Assembly (NCBI GenBank): GCA_034432795.1
Contig: DAOUBF010000006.1
Location: 62,001 to 126,000, forward strand
Direction of reading: 5' to 3'
From: DAOUBF01 sp034432795
GTDB lineage: Bacteria; Chloroflexota; Anaerolineae; DSLN01
Length of the DNA stretch: 64,000 bases
Position 1 is the first letter of the stretch. The number at the start of each line of letters is the position of its first letter. The notes under the pieces were generated by a model. It was not told where the DNA came from, did not search any database, and saw nothing but the letters and a program-made list of their open reading frames with translations. The translations under genes were made by a program, and so were the position numbers. Shown here in pieces: positions 34,641-44,227 of the stretch.

Positions 34641-37600
34641 TGTTGTGCGACCTCCATTCTCAGGATAAGCAGCCCCCCATCGCCGTCGGCGACGATCACC
34701 CGATCTTCTACAACGGCGATGCGCTGAGCGTTCCCCGGCGTGTTCGCTGCGCCGACCAGGCGCAACGCTGTCGGGTCCGATACATCAACGACCCACACGC
34801 CAGTACGCCCGGAGGCCACGTAAGCGTAAGTGCCATTCACAGTCACATCCAGCACGTCCCTGGCGATATTCAGGGCACCGACCTGGCGCGGATGGGCAGG
34901 GTCCGAAATATCCACCGCCCACAACGCATCCGCTGACCCGACGTAGGCATAGCTGCCAGCCACCGCGACGCTGCGCGCTTCTTTGGGCATCGTCAGGGCG
35001 CCGACCTGGCGCGGGCTGGCGGGGTCGGCGATGTCCACCACGCGCAAGATGCCCCCAGGCTCATACGCGCCCTGGGGATAGTATCCCCCGACCAGATATA
35101 CCAGGCGGCCAGCCACAGCCACATCAAACGTGCCGCCCTCAACCGCGAGTTGGCCGAGCACACGCGGCTCAGCCGGATGATCCCACGCAATCACCCGCAG
35201 GTCCCCATCCACAACCACAACCGCGTCGGCGCCGCCGGAGCCGTCCACCAGGACCACGTGATAAGCAGCCCCTCCCAGGGCCGAGGCGCTCAGCGCCCTG
35301 ACTTGGCGTGGCCTGGCCGGGTCTTGCACATTGAACAGATGCAGGCCGTCCTGCCACGCCGACACCAGCGCGTACCCGTTCCAGATGGCTAACCCATTCA
35401 GCCACGTCGGCTCCTGAATGACACCGACTGCATGGATAGCCTGCACATCGGCCACATCAAGTATCACAGCGGTCTTGCCACCGCTCAGGGCGTAGGCGTG
35501 GTCATCTGCCAGGATCACATCGTCCACGCTGCCAGGGGTATTCAACCGGGCCGCTCCTACCTCACGCGGGTGTGCTGCCTCCCGGACATCAATCACACGC
35601 AGGCCGTCTATTGGCCCTACCACGTATGCGAATCCTCCACTCACCACGAGGTCCCTGGGCAACACTGGCGCATCGGCCCGGCCGATTTCACGAGGCTTCG
35701 CCGGGTCCGAGACATCAAACAGCATCAGGCTGGCGCTGCAATGGCCGAACTCGCAGAAGGCGTTCGTCATATAGGCGGTCTCGCCCGCCACCGCGACCGT
35801 AGAGGTCGCCATCGCCAGGGTGTCCCAGGTGCCGACTACCCGCAGCCGGGCCGGGTCGGCGATGTCCACCACCCGCAGGCCGCCCCCGGCGATATAGGCG
35901 TAGCTACCGGCGACGGCGATGTCCTCGGCGCTGACGGGGAGGCGCAAGGCGCCGCGCTCACGGGGCTGCGCCGGGTCGGAGACATCCACCACTTGAAGCC
36001 CCTTCTGGTGGGCAATATAGGCCGTGCCGGAGACAACGGCGAGGGCAGAGACGTCGCCCGGCATCTCCAGCCGGCCCACTTCACGGGGCGCAGTGGGGTC
36101 GGCGACGTCAATCACCGTCAGGAAATTCTGTGCGCCGACGTAAGCCAGGCCGCCCTGCACCACCAGCCGGGAGGCGCTTCCCCGCGTTTGCACAGCGCCC
36201 ACCAGGCGCGGCGAACTCCGGTCTGAGATGTCCAGCACCACCAACCCCGCGTCCCCGGCGGCACCATAGGCCAGATCGCCCACCACGTCCACGTCCTGAA
36301 CCAGGCCGGGCAGGGCCTCGCTTTGACCCACCTGGCGTGGGGCACGGGGGTCGGCGACATCCAGGACGATCAGGCGTGGGCCTACGCCCAGATAGGCTGT
36401 ATCGCCCGCAACGGCGATGCTGGCGGCGGCTCCACCGAACTGCTGAACCAGGCTGAGTGTCACCTGCTGCGCCCCGCCGGTGGGCGTGGGAGGCACTGGC
36501 GTCGTGGGGAGTGTCCGGACCGCCAGCCCCTGGTCGGTCCACAGGTAAAGTTGGGTGGGATCGCCTGGCGCAACAGCGATACGGTAGACGGCGCCCAGGT
36601 CAAAGATGCGCTCCCAGGTCTTGCCTGCGTCCTCACTCACCAGCAATCCCTGTTCGCTGCCGAGATAAAGCCGCTGGGGGTGATCGGGATCGGCCACAAG
36701 CGTATGCAGACCGTAAAATCCCAACCCTTCGGCCCGTGTATAGGAAGCCAGGGCCTCCTGGCCCACTGTCACCCATCTGTCTTCATCAGGGATGATCTGG
36801 CCGTGCCGCAGCCGCGCCAGGACAACCTGGGAGGTCTGCGGAGTCGGCGAGGTCTCGGTGAGCGCGTAGACATCGGGGGGATACATCCTGTGGACGAGGA
36901 TCGGCACCCAGCGGTAGGCGCGTTGAGTGGGCGGCAGGCCGGTGTTGAACTCCTGCCAGGTCCGGCCCCCGTTCAGGCTGCGGAAGATACCGAAATCGGT
37001 GCCAGCGTAGAGGATGTCCGGCGCTGTGTGATCTATCAACAAAGAGGTCACGCCCTCGTGATTGGGGATAAACGCCTCGGTCTGGAAGAAAGGCGGGAAG
37101 AAACCCTCGTAGCGCTGTTCCCAGGTCTGGCCGCCATCCTCGCTACGATACAGCCCGCGTTCCTCACGCGGCAGGTCAAACGCCCGCCAGACATACAGAA
37201 ACCGGCCTTCGTGAGGCGCAATCGTCCAGGCGGCTACCTGGTCCTGAATGGCCTGCCAGGTTGCGCCCTGGTCATCGCTGCGGTAGAGCGTCCAATTGGC
37301 CCGCACGAAGATACGGCCCGGTAGCATCCGGGTGACTACGACATCTTGTTGCGGGAGCAAGGCGACAGCGTTGGGGCGGCTGGCATCGGGCAACAGTTCA
37401 GGCGTGTGCTCAGGCGCCGGGAGCGGCAGGCGTTGCCAGGTTTGCCCTCGGTCCGTCGTGCGATAGAGCGCATTCGTCACCAGAAGCGCATAGGCCGCTC
37501 GTGGGTCGTTCGGGTCCGCCGCCAGAGAGATCACGGCTGCCGGCAACGCTGAAGTGGGGGCGGCCGGCCTGGGGGTTATGACAGGCCAAGATGTGGCTCC

Positions 37601-37762
37601 AGGTGACGGCGTCGCCGACGAAGCACCCTCCCTCTGGAGAGGGAGGGTCGGCGTGGGGACCGGCGCCGTCGCCGTAGGGGTGAGCGGACTGGCGCAGGCG
37701 GCCAGGAGGAGCAGCAAACCCAGCGCTGATAATACCCGGATGAGAGAGTTGGACAGCTTCAT
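34637..37762 (-). CDS. LVIVD/BNR-repeat lipoprotein
   Basis: 1041 residues. Lipobox AAC23. Residues about 75-400 carry sialidase-like BNR/VPS10 motifs (YRTTDRGQTWQRL, YRSEDGGQTWE, VSEDAGKTWERI). From about 440 to 1030 there are about 13 LVIVD units (LVVLDISD.SSPR.VG, YAYVAGGGLRVVDIADP). A cell-surface propeller protein of unknown ligand. Residues 39-49 (TLPLQREGASS) are the translation of an inserted family-A repeat at 37627-37650. AGGAGG ribosome site. First gene of a pair with the TolB-like gene. Confidence 0.87.
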   Translation of the reverse strand: MKLSNSLIRVLSALGLLLLLAACASPLTPTATAPVPTPTLPLQREGASSATPSPGATSWPVITPRPAAPTSALPAAVISLAADPNDPRAAYALLVTNALYRTTDRGQTWQRLPLPAPEHTPELLPDASRPNAVALLPQQDVVVTRMLPGRIFVRANWTLYRSDDQGATWQAIQDQVAAWTIAPHEGRFLYVWRAFDLPREERGLYRSEDGGQTWEQRYEGFFPPFFQTEAFIPNHEGVTSLLIDHTAPDILYAGTDFGIFRSLNGGRTWQEFNTGLPPTQRAYRWVPILVHRMYPPDVYALTETSPTPQTSQVVLARLRHGQIIPDEDRWVTVGQEALASYTRAEGLGFYGLHTLVADPDHPQRLYLGSEQGLLVSEDAGKTWERIFDLGAVYRIAVAPGDPTQLYLWTDQGLAVRTLPTTPVPPTPTGGAQQVTLSLVQQFGGAAASIAVAGDTAYLGVGPRLIVLDVADPRAPRQVGQSEALPGLVQDVDVVGDLAYGAAGDAGLVVLDISDRSSPRLVGAVQTRGSASRLVVQGGLAYVGAQNFLTVIDVADPTAPREVGRLEMPGDVSALAVVSGTAYIAHQKGLQVVDVSDPAQPRERGALRLPVSAEDIAVAGSYAYIAGGGLRVVDIADPARLRVVGTWDTLAMATSTVAVAGETAYMTNAFCEFGHCSASLMLFDVSDPAKPREIGRADAPVLPRDLVVSGGFAYVVGPIDGLRVIDVREAAHPREVGAARLNTPGSVDDVILADDHAYALSGGKTAVILDVADVQAIHAVGVIQEPTWLNGLAIWNGYALVSAWQDGLHLFNVQDPARPRQVRALSASALGGAAYHVVLVDGSGGADAVVVVDGDLRVIAWDHPAEPRVLGQLAVEGGTFDVAVAGRLVYLVGGYYPQGAYEPGGILRVVDIADPASPRQVGALTMPKEARSVAVAGSYAYVGSADALWAVDISDPAHPRQVGALNIARDVLDVTVNGTYAYVASGRTGVWVVDVSDPTALRLVGAANTPGNAQRIAVVEDRVIVADGDGGLLILRMEVAQQ

Positions 37763-38176
37763 CGGTCGCCTCCTGGTTCACAACCTGTTTCAAAAATGCC
37801 AAAGCCCTCACCTTCACCCCTCCCTCTGGGTGGGGGAGGGGCAGGGAGAGAGTGAGATGCCCCCCACCCCAACCCTCCCCCACAGAGGGGAGAGGGGGTA
37901 ACGCCTGTTCCCTCCCCCTGGACGGGGGAGGGTATAAGGGAGGGGGTGTTGAAATGGGTTCCACTCGCCATGTCGGCGCTGAAGACCGCTACAGAGTATA
38001 TCATAGCATAATGAGCGCCGGTTGGCATGATGGCTTGCCAACGCCTGGGCTGCGCTCATCTGACGAATGGCCTGTTCCGCCATTGAAGATAGACGCGGTT
38101 CAGGCCAGTGGGGTTCCCTAAAAAACGCCATTCTGCCTGTAGGGGCGCACAGCCGTGCGCCCCTACAGGTGAGGTT
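37763..38176. other. 414-bp intergenic region with repeats
   Basis: 37805-37950 is a double family-A block. 37951-38100 is unremarkable sequence. 38136-38169 is a perfect 15-bp hairpin of family B (CCTGTAGGGGCGCAC and its inverse, loop AGCC) directly before the 3' end of the anti-sigma gene. No ORF with a ribosome site is visible. Confidence 0.7.
38136..38169. repeat. family-B palindrome, 15-bp stem
   Basis: CCTGTAGGGGCGCAC - AGCC - GTGCGCCCCTACAGG. Ends 8 bp from the stop codon of the minus-strand gene; may serve as its terminator without a T-run. Confidence 0.9.
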
Positions 38177-39274
38177 TCACGGCACGTGGAAGGTGAAGGC
38201 CCAGGGCCCCTGAATGCGCGTCTGCTCACCAGGGCGGTTGGGGTCCATCCCCACCAGATCTGTCACCGTCAGCTTCCATTCCCCATGCCAGTCGGCCAGA
38301 GGCGCTATGAAGCTATAACGGTAGCACCCCGCCCTCTCATGATTGACAGTGCTGATCGCATCGGCAACATCGCGGCCAGCCCCGGCCTCCAACGTGGCAA
38401 TAGGCACCCAGGATTCGCTCTCCCCCTCCGGCGGGTCAAAGCACAAGATCGCTCGTGTCTCGGCGGGAGTGACCACCACCCGCTCCAGCCTGACCGTCAC
38501 CCCCGCCACCCTGGCGCTCTCCTGGACCAGGGCGACGCGCCCAGGGATAAAGGGCACGCTGAAGTCAAAGGTGAATGGGCCGGCCAGGGGTTCTTCCTGG
38601 TATCGCATAGCGGGCGCGATAGCTACCGTTGAGGTCGGCGGCGCTGTCGGCAGGGGCGTAGAGAGTGCATCTCCCACAGGCACCAGTCTCCCCAACACGA
38701 TCTCCAGATGTAAATCCAGCTTCGCCGGCTGCCCCTGGACCGCCGAGGCATCAAAGGCGCTGACGAAGGCGCCTTGCCCCGGTGGGAGCCGAACCCCTAG
38801 AAGTTCGGACGCGCCTGTCACCCCCGCCCCGGCCATCTCAGGGAAGCGCCTGCCCTGGTTGTCCGTCAGCGTAGCCCGCTCAATCAGGTTCTGCCCCGGC
38901 GGCCCGCTGACAGTGTAGGCGATGAGAATCTGGTTGGCGTCTGCATAGACCCGCTCCAGGGTGACCGTCCAATCCCCGATGGTCTGGCTGAGGTGCACCT
39001 CCTGGGCCAGGCGAGCCTCCCCCACATGTTGCCAGCCGGGGCTGAACTGGAACAGGCGACCGATCACCGGGCCGACCGCATAGGCCGCCGCGCCCAGCGT
39101 CAGGACCAGGCCCAGGACCAGCAAGGCCCACCCCAGCCGGGTAGCGGGCCGCAGGTGGAGCCGACGTGCCCGCGGCTGCACCCTCGCCTGGATCGCCGGC
39201 CACAGGTCCAGATCGGCGGGGACCTCCTGCTCAGCCAACTCGTGCAATGCATATGTGATACGCTGCTCTTTCAT
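38177..39274 (-). CDS. Putative anti-sigma factor with DUF4179-like extracytoplasmic domain
   Basis: 365 residues. A cytoplasmic N-terminal ~50 residues (MKEQRITYALHELAEQEVPADLDLWPAIQARV), one membrane helix (about 68-88) and an all-beta outside domain with VTLERVYADANQILIAYTVSG, typical of DUF4179. Encoded 34 bp after the ECF sigma gene, so it likely holds that sigma factor. Start 39274 has GAGGAGGG upstream; the 22 extra upstream codons in frame have no ribosome site. Confidence 0.75.
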   Translation of the reverse strand: MKEQRITYALHELAEQEVPADLDLWPAIQARVQPRARRLHLRPATRLGWALLVLGLVLTLGAAAYAVGPVIGRLFQFSPGWQHVGEARLAQEVHLSQTIGDWTVTLERVYADANQILIAYTVSGPPGQNLIERATLTDNQGRRFPEMAGAGVTGASELLGVRLPPGQGAFVSAFDASAVQGQPAKLDLHLEIVLGRLVPVGDALSTPLPTAPPTSTVAIAPAMRYQEEPLAGPFTFDFSVPFIPGRVALVQESARVAGVTVRLERVVVTPAETRAILCFDPPEGESESWVPIATLEAGAGRDVADAISTVNHERAGCYRYSFIAPLADWHGEWKLTVTDLVGMDPNRPGEQTRIQGPWAFTFHVP

Positions 39275-39308
39275 ACCGGGTTCCCTCCTCTTAGATGCCG
39301 GGAGGCGC

Positions 39309-39908
39309 TCAGGAAGACGGGGGTAACTCTGGGGCGTCATCCCCAGGCTGCGGCGACCACAGCGGGCGCAACAGCGTGCGCAGGCGCTGGCGTGCGGCGT
39401 GCAGCCGCCACTTGACCGTGCCCGGCGAGCAGGCCAACTCCTCGGCCAACTCCGCCTCGCTCAGGCCCAGGTAGTAACGCAGTACCACCGCCGCGCGTTG
39501 CGCCGGGGAAAGCCGCCCCAGGGCATCCTGGATGGCCTGGCGGGTCTCGGCGGCTTCGGCCAGTTCTACCGGCCCGGGGGCCGGGTCGGCCAGAAGCTCA
39601 GCCAGCGATGCTTCACCCTCGTTTCCCGCCTCCAGCGGGACCTGGCGCTCGCGCCGGGCAGCGGCCTTCACCGCGTCATTGACCACGCTGCGCAGAAACC
39701 AGGGGCCGAAAGGCCGCTTAAAATCAAACTGGCTGATGCGCTCATAGGCCCGTAAGAAGGCCGCCTGCACGATGTCTTCGGCCAGGGCGCGGTCGCGGGT
39801 GATCAGCGCGGCGGCCCGCACCGCCTGCACCTGGTAGCGGCGTACCAGCGCTTCCAGCCCGGAGATGTCGCCCCGTTTCAGCCGGGCGATGGCTTCCTCT
39901 TCTTCCAT
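39309..39908 (-). CDS. ECF-subfamily RNA polymerase sigma factor
   Basis: 199 residues. Region 2 (LIxRDRALAEDIVQAAFLRAYERISQFD, 35-62) and region 4 (LSPAQRAAVVLRYYLGLSEAELAEELACSPGTVKWRLHAAR, about 130-172) are intact. GGGAGAG precedes the ATG. Autoregulated promoter not found. Partner of the downstream membrane protein. Confidence 0.93.
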   Translation of the reverse strand: MEEEEAIARLKRGDISGLEALVRRYQVQAVRAAALITRDRALAEDIVQAAFLRAYERISQFDFKRPFGPWFLRSVVNDAVKAAARRERQVPLEAGNEGEASLAELLADPAPGPVELAEAAETRQAIQDALGRLSPAQRAAVVLRYYLGLSEAELAEELACSPGTVKWRLHAARQRLRTLLRPLWSPQPGDDAPELPPSS

Positions 39909-39957
39909 GCGCGCTCTCCCGACAGAATATCGTGAGGGCCCTCTACAAATATTATCC

Positions 39958-40083
39958 CCAGATGGGGGAAAAGGTTGGGGTGGGGGGTCATCTCACTCCC
40001 TCCCTGTCCCTCCCCCGTCCAGGGGGAGGGAACAGGCATCGCCCCCTCCCCCCATTGCGGGGGAAGGTTGGGATGGGGGGCAG
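39958..40083. repeat. family-A block in the sigma-factor/CysRS divergent gap
   Basis: Two C-run/G-run palindromes (CCCTCCCTGTCCCTCCCCC, CCCCTCCCCCCATTGCGGGG) and GGTTGGGGTGGGGGG. The rest of 39909-40205 holds the cysS promoter. Confidence 0.8.
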
Positions 40084-40091
40084 GATGCCGT

Positions 40092-40120
40092 TTGCCGCTC
40101 TGCGCCAGGGATGCTACAAT
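40092..40120 (+). promoter_or_regulatory. promoter of the CysRS gene
   Basis: TTGCCG (40092-40097), 17 bp, TACAAT (40115-40120). Start near 40127, leader about 80 nt before GTG 40206, which has AAGGGGG 8 nt upstream. Confidence 0.7.
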
Positions 40121-40205
40121 CATAATTATCAAGCCCTTATCTTTAAAGAGCGGTCAGCCTCTGCCCATTTGCTGAACGCTGAGCACTAAAACAAGGGGGT
40201 ATGCC

Positions 40206-41411
40206 GTGCGACTTTATAATACCCTGAGCGGACGCATAGAACAGTTTGAGCCGCGTGATGGACGCGTGGGCCTGTATGTTTGCGGCATCACGCCGTATGA
40301 CACCACCCATATCGGCCACGCCTTCACCTACGTTGTCTTTGACGTCCTGGTGCGCTATTTGCGCTACCAGGGCTATCAGGTCCGCTACGTTCAGAACGTG
40401 ACCGATATAGATGATGACATCCTCCGGCGCGCCGCCCAGGTGGGCATCCCCTGGGATGAACTGGCCCGCATGGAAACGGCCCGCTACGTCCAGGACATGG
40501 CCGAACTGAACGTGCTCCCGCCGGACGTGTTCCCCTGGGCCACACAGGAGATCGCCACGATGATTGAGATCATCCAGGCGCTGCTGGAACGCGGCTACGC
40601 CTACGAGTCGGGCGGCAGCGTGTATTATGCGGTGCGCGCCGACCCAGAGTACGGCAAGTTGTCCAAGCTGGATTACGCCGAGATGCTGCGCACGGCCAAT
40701 GAACGCGGCAATTACCCGGATGACCCCAATAAGCGCGACCCCCTGGACTTCGTCCTGTGGCAGGCGGCCAGGCCCGGCGAACCCACCTGGGATAGCCCCT
40801 GGGGGTCGGGCCGCCCCGGCTGGCATATTGAGTGCAGCGCCATGTCCATGCGCTACCTCGGCCCCACCGTGGACATTCACGGCGGCGGCGCCGACCTGAT
40901 CTTCCCCCACCATGAGAGCGAGATCGCCCAATCCGAGCATTACACCGGGGTGAAGCCCTTCGTGCGCATCTGGATGCACACCGGCATGGTGCGGCTGGGT
41001 AATGAGAAAATGAGCAAGTCACTGGGCAATCTCGTCATGGTGCACGATGTGCTCAAGCGATATAGCGCCGATGCTTTGCGCCTCTACCTGCTGAGCTTCC
41101 CCTATCGCAGTTCCTGGGCCTATACCGAAGAGGGGGTGGCCCAGGCCGAGGCTCTGGCACAACAACTGCGCGAAGCGGCCCAGAGCAACGGCCATTCTGA
41201 CGGCCCTGCGCTGGACCCCGGCCCATGGCGCGAACGCTTCCTGGCCGCGATGGACAACGACCTGAACACCCCGGAGGCCATCACGGCCCTGCGAGACCTG
41301 GCCAACGCTATCCGTGAGGCTCAGGCGCAGGGGGGCAATAGTGAGGAGGCGCAGGCGGCCTTGCGCGAACTCGCTGGCGTCCTGGGGCTGACGCTCGCCC
41401 GCCGTGCGTAA
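40206..41411 (+). CDS. cysS: Cysteinyl-tRNA synthetase, short form (MshC-like N-terminus)
   Basis: 401 residues, about 60 fewer than usual CysRS; the anticodon-binding C-terminal part is reduced. HIGHA (35-39) and KMSKS (268-272) class I motifs. Zinc ligands Cys26, Cys210, His235 and Glu239 match E. coli CysRS. The opening CGITPYDTTHIGHAFTYVVFD and KRDPLDFVLWQAARPGEP are like MshC, the cysteine ligase of mycothiol synthesis, but MshC lacks the Glu of HHESE. It charges cysteine on tRNA-Cys or on another acceptor. GTG start, ribosome site AAGGGGG. Confidence 0.85.
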   Translation: MRLYNTLSGRIEQFEPRDGRVGLYVCGITPYDTTHIGHAFTYVVFDVLVRYLRYQGYQVRYVQNVTDIDDDILRRAAQVGIPWDELARMETARYVQDMAELNVLPPDVFPWATQEIATMIEIIQALLERGYAYESGGSVYYAVRADPEYGKLSKLDYAEMLRTANERGNYPDDPNKRDPLDFVLWQAARPGEPTWDSPWGSGRPGWHIECSAMSMRYLGPTVDIHGGGADLIFPHHESEIAQSEHYTGVKPFVRIWMHTGMVRLGNEKMSKSLGNLVMVHDVLKRYSADALRLYLLSFPYRSSWAYTEEGVAQAEALAQQLREAAQSNGHSDGPALDPGPWRERFLAAMDNDLNTPEAITALRDLANAIREAQAQGGNSEEAQAALRELAGVLGLTLARRA

Positions 41412-41427
41412 GGCAAAGGGTAAGATT

Positions 41428-41468
41428 CACCCCCTCCCCCTCTGTGGGGGAGGGTTGGGGTGGAGGGC
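41428..41468. repeat. family-A palindrome between convergent cysS and rsmI
   Basis: CCCCCTCCCCC-TCTGT-GGGGGAGGGTTGGGGTGG; it could terminate both genes. Confidence 0.8.
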
Positions 41469-41477
41469 CACCTGAGT

Positions 41478-42302
41478 TTATTCCAGCACCAGCTTATACA
41501 CCTCGCGGCGTGGCCAGCCCGATGCCCTGGCCACACGCCGGATGGCTTCGCGGCGCGGGACGCCTTCCTTCAAGAGAGCAGCCACAGCCGCACGTACCTG
41601 CTCTGCCTCCCAGCGTGCCTGTGCCTTCTCAGCCTCAGACGCCCCCGCAATCACCAGCGTGATCTCACCCCGCGGCGGCTGCGCCTGATAATGCGCCAGC
41701 GCCTGGCTCACCGTCCCCCGCCATACCTCCTCGTGGACCTTGGTCAGTTCCCGCGCCACCGCGATACGGCGGTCGCCCAGCACGGCCTGAATGTCGGCCA
41801 GCGTCTCCACCAATCGGTGGGGGGCTTCAAAGGCGACCAGGGTGCGGCGCTCAGCGGCGACCTCCGCCAGCAGGCGCCGCCGTTCCGCCGCCCGGCGCGG
41901 CAGAAACCCCAGATACAGGCAGGCATCGGTGGGCAGGCCGGAGACGACCAAAGCCGTCACCAGGGCCGACGGCCCCGGCACGGGCACGACACGATGGCCG
42001 GCCTCTAGCGCCGCCTTGACCAGCTCATAGCCCGGATCGGAGAGGCCGGGCATGCCCGCTTCAGAAACCAGGGCCACATCGCCACTCGCCAGGGCGCCCA
42101 GGATGACATCCAGTTTGCTCAGTTTGTTATGCTCGTAATAGCTGGTCAGGGGGGTATGGATGTCGTAGTGGGCCAGCAGGCGGCGGGTGCGGCGCGTGTC
42201 CTCCGCCGCGATCAGGGACACCTCGCGCAGGATGCGCAAGGCGCGCAGGGTGATGTCCTCCAGGTTGCCGATCGGCGTGCCAACCAGATAGAGCGTGCCC
42301 AA
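41478..42302 (-). CDS. rsmI: 16S rRNA 2'-O-ribose C1402 methyltransferase
   Basis: 274 residues. LYLVGTPIGNLEDITLRALR, LIAAEDTRRTRRLLAHY, LVSEAGMPGLSDPG and PVPGPSALVTALVVSGLP, the SAM-binding tetrapyrrole-methylase fold. Start is TTG 42302. C-terminal extension (about 225-274) with helix-rich KEGVPRREAIRRVA. Downstream of the KaiC-like gene (30-bp gap). Confidence 0.95.
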   Translation of the reverse strand: MGTLYLVGTPIGNLEDITLRALRILREVSLIAAEDTRRTRRLLAHYDIHTPLTSYYEHNKLSKLDVILGALASGDVALVSEAGMPGLSDPGYELVKAALEAGHRVVPVPGPSALVTALVVSGLPTDACLYLGFLPRRAAERRRLLAEVAAERRTLVAFEAPHRLVETLADIQAVLGDRRIAVARELTKVHEEVWRGTVSQALAHYQAQPPRGEITLVIAGASEAEKAQARWEAEQVRAAVAALLKEGVPRREAIRRVARASGWPRREVYKLVLE

Positions 42303-42332
42303 GGGCCCATTCCACGAAAGCGCTGCCTCAGG

Positions 42333-43094
42333 TCAGCGCCGTTTCCCCACGATCCACTGCCTGCTCCCCGGTATCCGGTGGGGAATGCCGCTGAGGATGC
42401 CCTCCTGGTTCTCAAAGGCGCCATTCACCACGATGCCGCCTGCGCGGATCTCATAGCGCCGGATGTCCTTGGCATGGTCGCTGCCGCGCATCTTGAGCAC
42501 CACAATCGCCCGCTGCATGGCGCTCTCAATCTCCACATAGCGCAGCAGGATCACCGTGTCCACAATGTAGAGCAGCCGCCCCCGCTGGGTCTGCCACAAC
42601 CCCGTGCGGCTCTCCTCGCTCAACAAGACCGAGGTGACGCCTTCGCGCTTCAGCCCGTTGACGACCTCGGTGTACATCTGACGGAGTTCATGCGGGTCGT
42701 CGCTCAGGCGGGTGAAGTGGGTGATGCTATCCAGGGCCACACGGCGGATGTCGGCGTCCATCATTGTCCGCAACAGGGGGCTATCGGGCGTCTCCAGGCT
42801 CTTGAGGAACACCTCCGGCGAGGTGAACAGCATGTGCAGCAGCCCCCGGCGTTCCAGATCATGCAGGTCCCAGCCCAGGGATTGGGCATCGCGGAAAATA
42901 GACTGCGGAAACTCTTCAAACGAGATCCACAGCCCCGCCTGGCCCTGTTGCGCCCCGTGAGTGAGGAACTGCAACGCCAGCGTGGTCTTGCCGGTGCCGG
43001 GTGCGCCGCCGACCAGGACGGATGATCCTGGGAGGAAGCCCCCATGCAACATCTCATCCAGGCCGGGGATGCCTGTGGTTACACGTTCTGCCAT
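42333..43094 (-). CDS. KaiC-like RecA-superfamily ATPase
   Basis: 253 residues. RVTTGIPGLDEMLHGGF is the KaiC domain start; Walker A GGAPGTGKTT (29-38), Walker B VALDSITHF (about 120). A single-domain KaiC/RadA relative; these act in signalling or as DNA-linked ATPases, not as a clock without KaiA/KaiB. Start 43094 has GGGAG 6 nt upstream, one base after the PPIase stop. Confidence 0.82.
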   Translation of the reverse strand: MAERVTTGIPGLDEMLHGGFLPGSSVLVGGAPGTGKTTLALQFLTHGAQQGQAGLWISFEEFPQSIFRDAQSLGWDLHDLERRGLLHMLFTSPEVFLKSLETPDSPLLRTMMDADIRRVALDSITHFTRLSDDPHELRQMYTEVVNGLKREGVTSVLLSEESRTGLWQTQRGRLLYIVDTVILLRYVEIESAMQRAIVVLKMRGSDHAKDIRRYEIRAGGIVVNGAFENQEGILSGIPHRIPGSRQWIVGKRR

Positions 43095-43095
43095 G

Positions 43096-44043
43096 TCAAC
43101 TCCCATTATCCACAAAGCGCTCAATCTGTGCCTGGGTGCGCTGCTCAGCCAGCCAGCTTTCCAGCCGGTAGCGGTACAACGCAGCCTGCTGCTCTGGGCC
43201 GAGCGGGCGGGCCGGGTCACGCTCCAGCACCTGGACGATGTGGTAGCCCAGGCTGGAGCGCACAATAGCGCTGATCTGGCCCGGCTGCAAGGCGAAGGCG
43301 GCTTCCTCCACCGGCGCCGCCAGCAACTGGCCGCGCACAACCCAGCCCAGGTCCCCGCCCTGCGCCCGCGTGGTCACATCCAACGAGTGCGTCCGGGCCA
43401 GTTCGGCGAAATCGGCGCCGTTCGCCAGGCTGGCGAGCAGGTCACGCGCCTCGGCCTCGGTCGCCACCAGGATATGGCGGGCATGGACCTGCTCGGCTCT
43501 GGATGGTGACGGGCCGGCGATGTGCTCCAGGAGCGCCTGCGCCAGCAACTCCATGCGCAGCGCGTCTCGGAATGTTGCCGGGGTCCAGCCGTTGGCCTCC
43601 AGCCAGGCCGCGAAGCGCCCCTCGCCACCGACGGCCTGGATAGTTGCCTGAACCTCGGCCTCAACCTGCGCCGTCGGAACCGTCAGTCCCACCTCTTGAG
43701 AGGCTTGCAAGATCAATGCCCGATCCACAAGTGTCTGCAGTGCCTGGGCCGGGCAGGGGTCAGGGGGTGAAGTCTCCGCTCCCTGGATGGCGGCGCGGCA
43801 GCGGGCCAGTTCAGCCTGATAGTCGGCCAGGCGGATGGGCTGGCCGTTGACGCGCGCGGCCAGAGGCTCCGGCGTGGGGCTGGGCCGGGGCGTTACGGTG
43901 GGCAGCGGGGTCGCCGTTAGCGGCGGCGTGGGCGTAGGCGTCGGCGTGACGGGCGCCGGACGGCAACCGGCCAGCCAGAGCAAGGCGCACCCGCCGATCA
44001 AGGCAACGACCTCACGTACCGAACTGGGACTTCGGCCTGGCAC
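43096..44043 (-). CDS. Lipoprotein peptidyl-prolyl isomerase of the parvulin/SurA-PrsA type
   Basis: 315 residues. Signal with lipobox LAGC27, Thr/Pro-rich spacer to ~60, SurA-N-like helical domain, then parvulin domain (VHARHILVATEAEARDLLASLANGADFAELARTHS...GGDLGWV, LGYHIVQVLE). A folding helper outside the membrane. GTG start at 44043; a perfect TATAAT (44050-44055, minus strand) places the transcript start on that GTG, so the mRNA would be leaderless. A longer upstream frame has no ribosome site. Confidence 0.85.
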   Translation of the reverse strand: MPGRSPSSVREVVALIGGCALLWLAGCRPAPVTPTPTPTPPLTATPLPTVTPRPSPTPEPLAARVNGQPIRLADYQAELARCRAAIQGAETSPPDPCPAQALQTLVDRALILQASQEVGLTVPTAQVEAEVQATIQAVGGEGRFAAWLEANGWTPATFRDALRMELLAQALLEHIAGPSPSRAEQVHARHILVATEAEARDLLASLANGADFAELARTHSLDVTTRAQGGDLGWVVRGQLLAAPVEEAAFALQPGQISAIVRSSLGYHIVQVLERDPARPLGPEQQAALYRYRLESWLAEQRTQAQIERFVDNGS

Positions 44044-44049
44044 GCCGCC

Positions 44050-44055
44050 ATTATA
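44050..44055 (-). promoter_or_regulatory. -10 element of the PPIase gene (leaderless)
   Basis: TATAAT on the minus strand, 7 nt before the G of the GTG at 44043. The -35 region is poor, so the call depends on the -10 alone. Confidence 0.5.
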
Positions 44056-44199
44056 CACGATGCTGCCAAACGGGCCGAAGTGGATACTCAACGGATTGCT
44101 GTCAATGGATTCTGAGAACGGATTGAACGGATTATCTACAGGGATCAAGGAAAGGGGGGCGAGGCAGTGCCTCGCCCCCACCGGTAAAGGCAGCCCCAG

Positions 44200-44227
44200 G
44201 TAGGGACACGGCATGCCGTGTCCCTAC
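44200..44227. repeat. 28-nt perfect palindrome (family B)
   Basis: GTAGGGACACGGCA and its exact inverse. It overlaps and supplies the stop codon (TAG) of the subtilisin gene on the minus strand. Confidence 0.9.
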
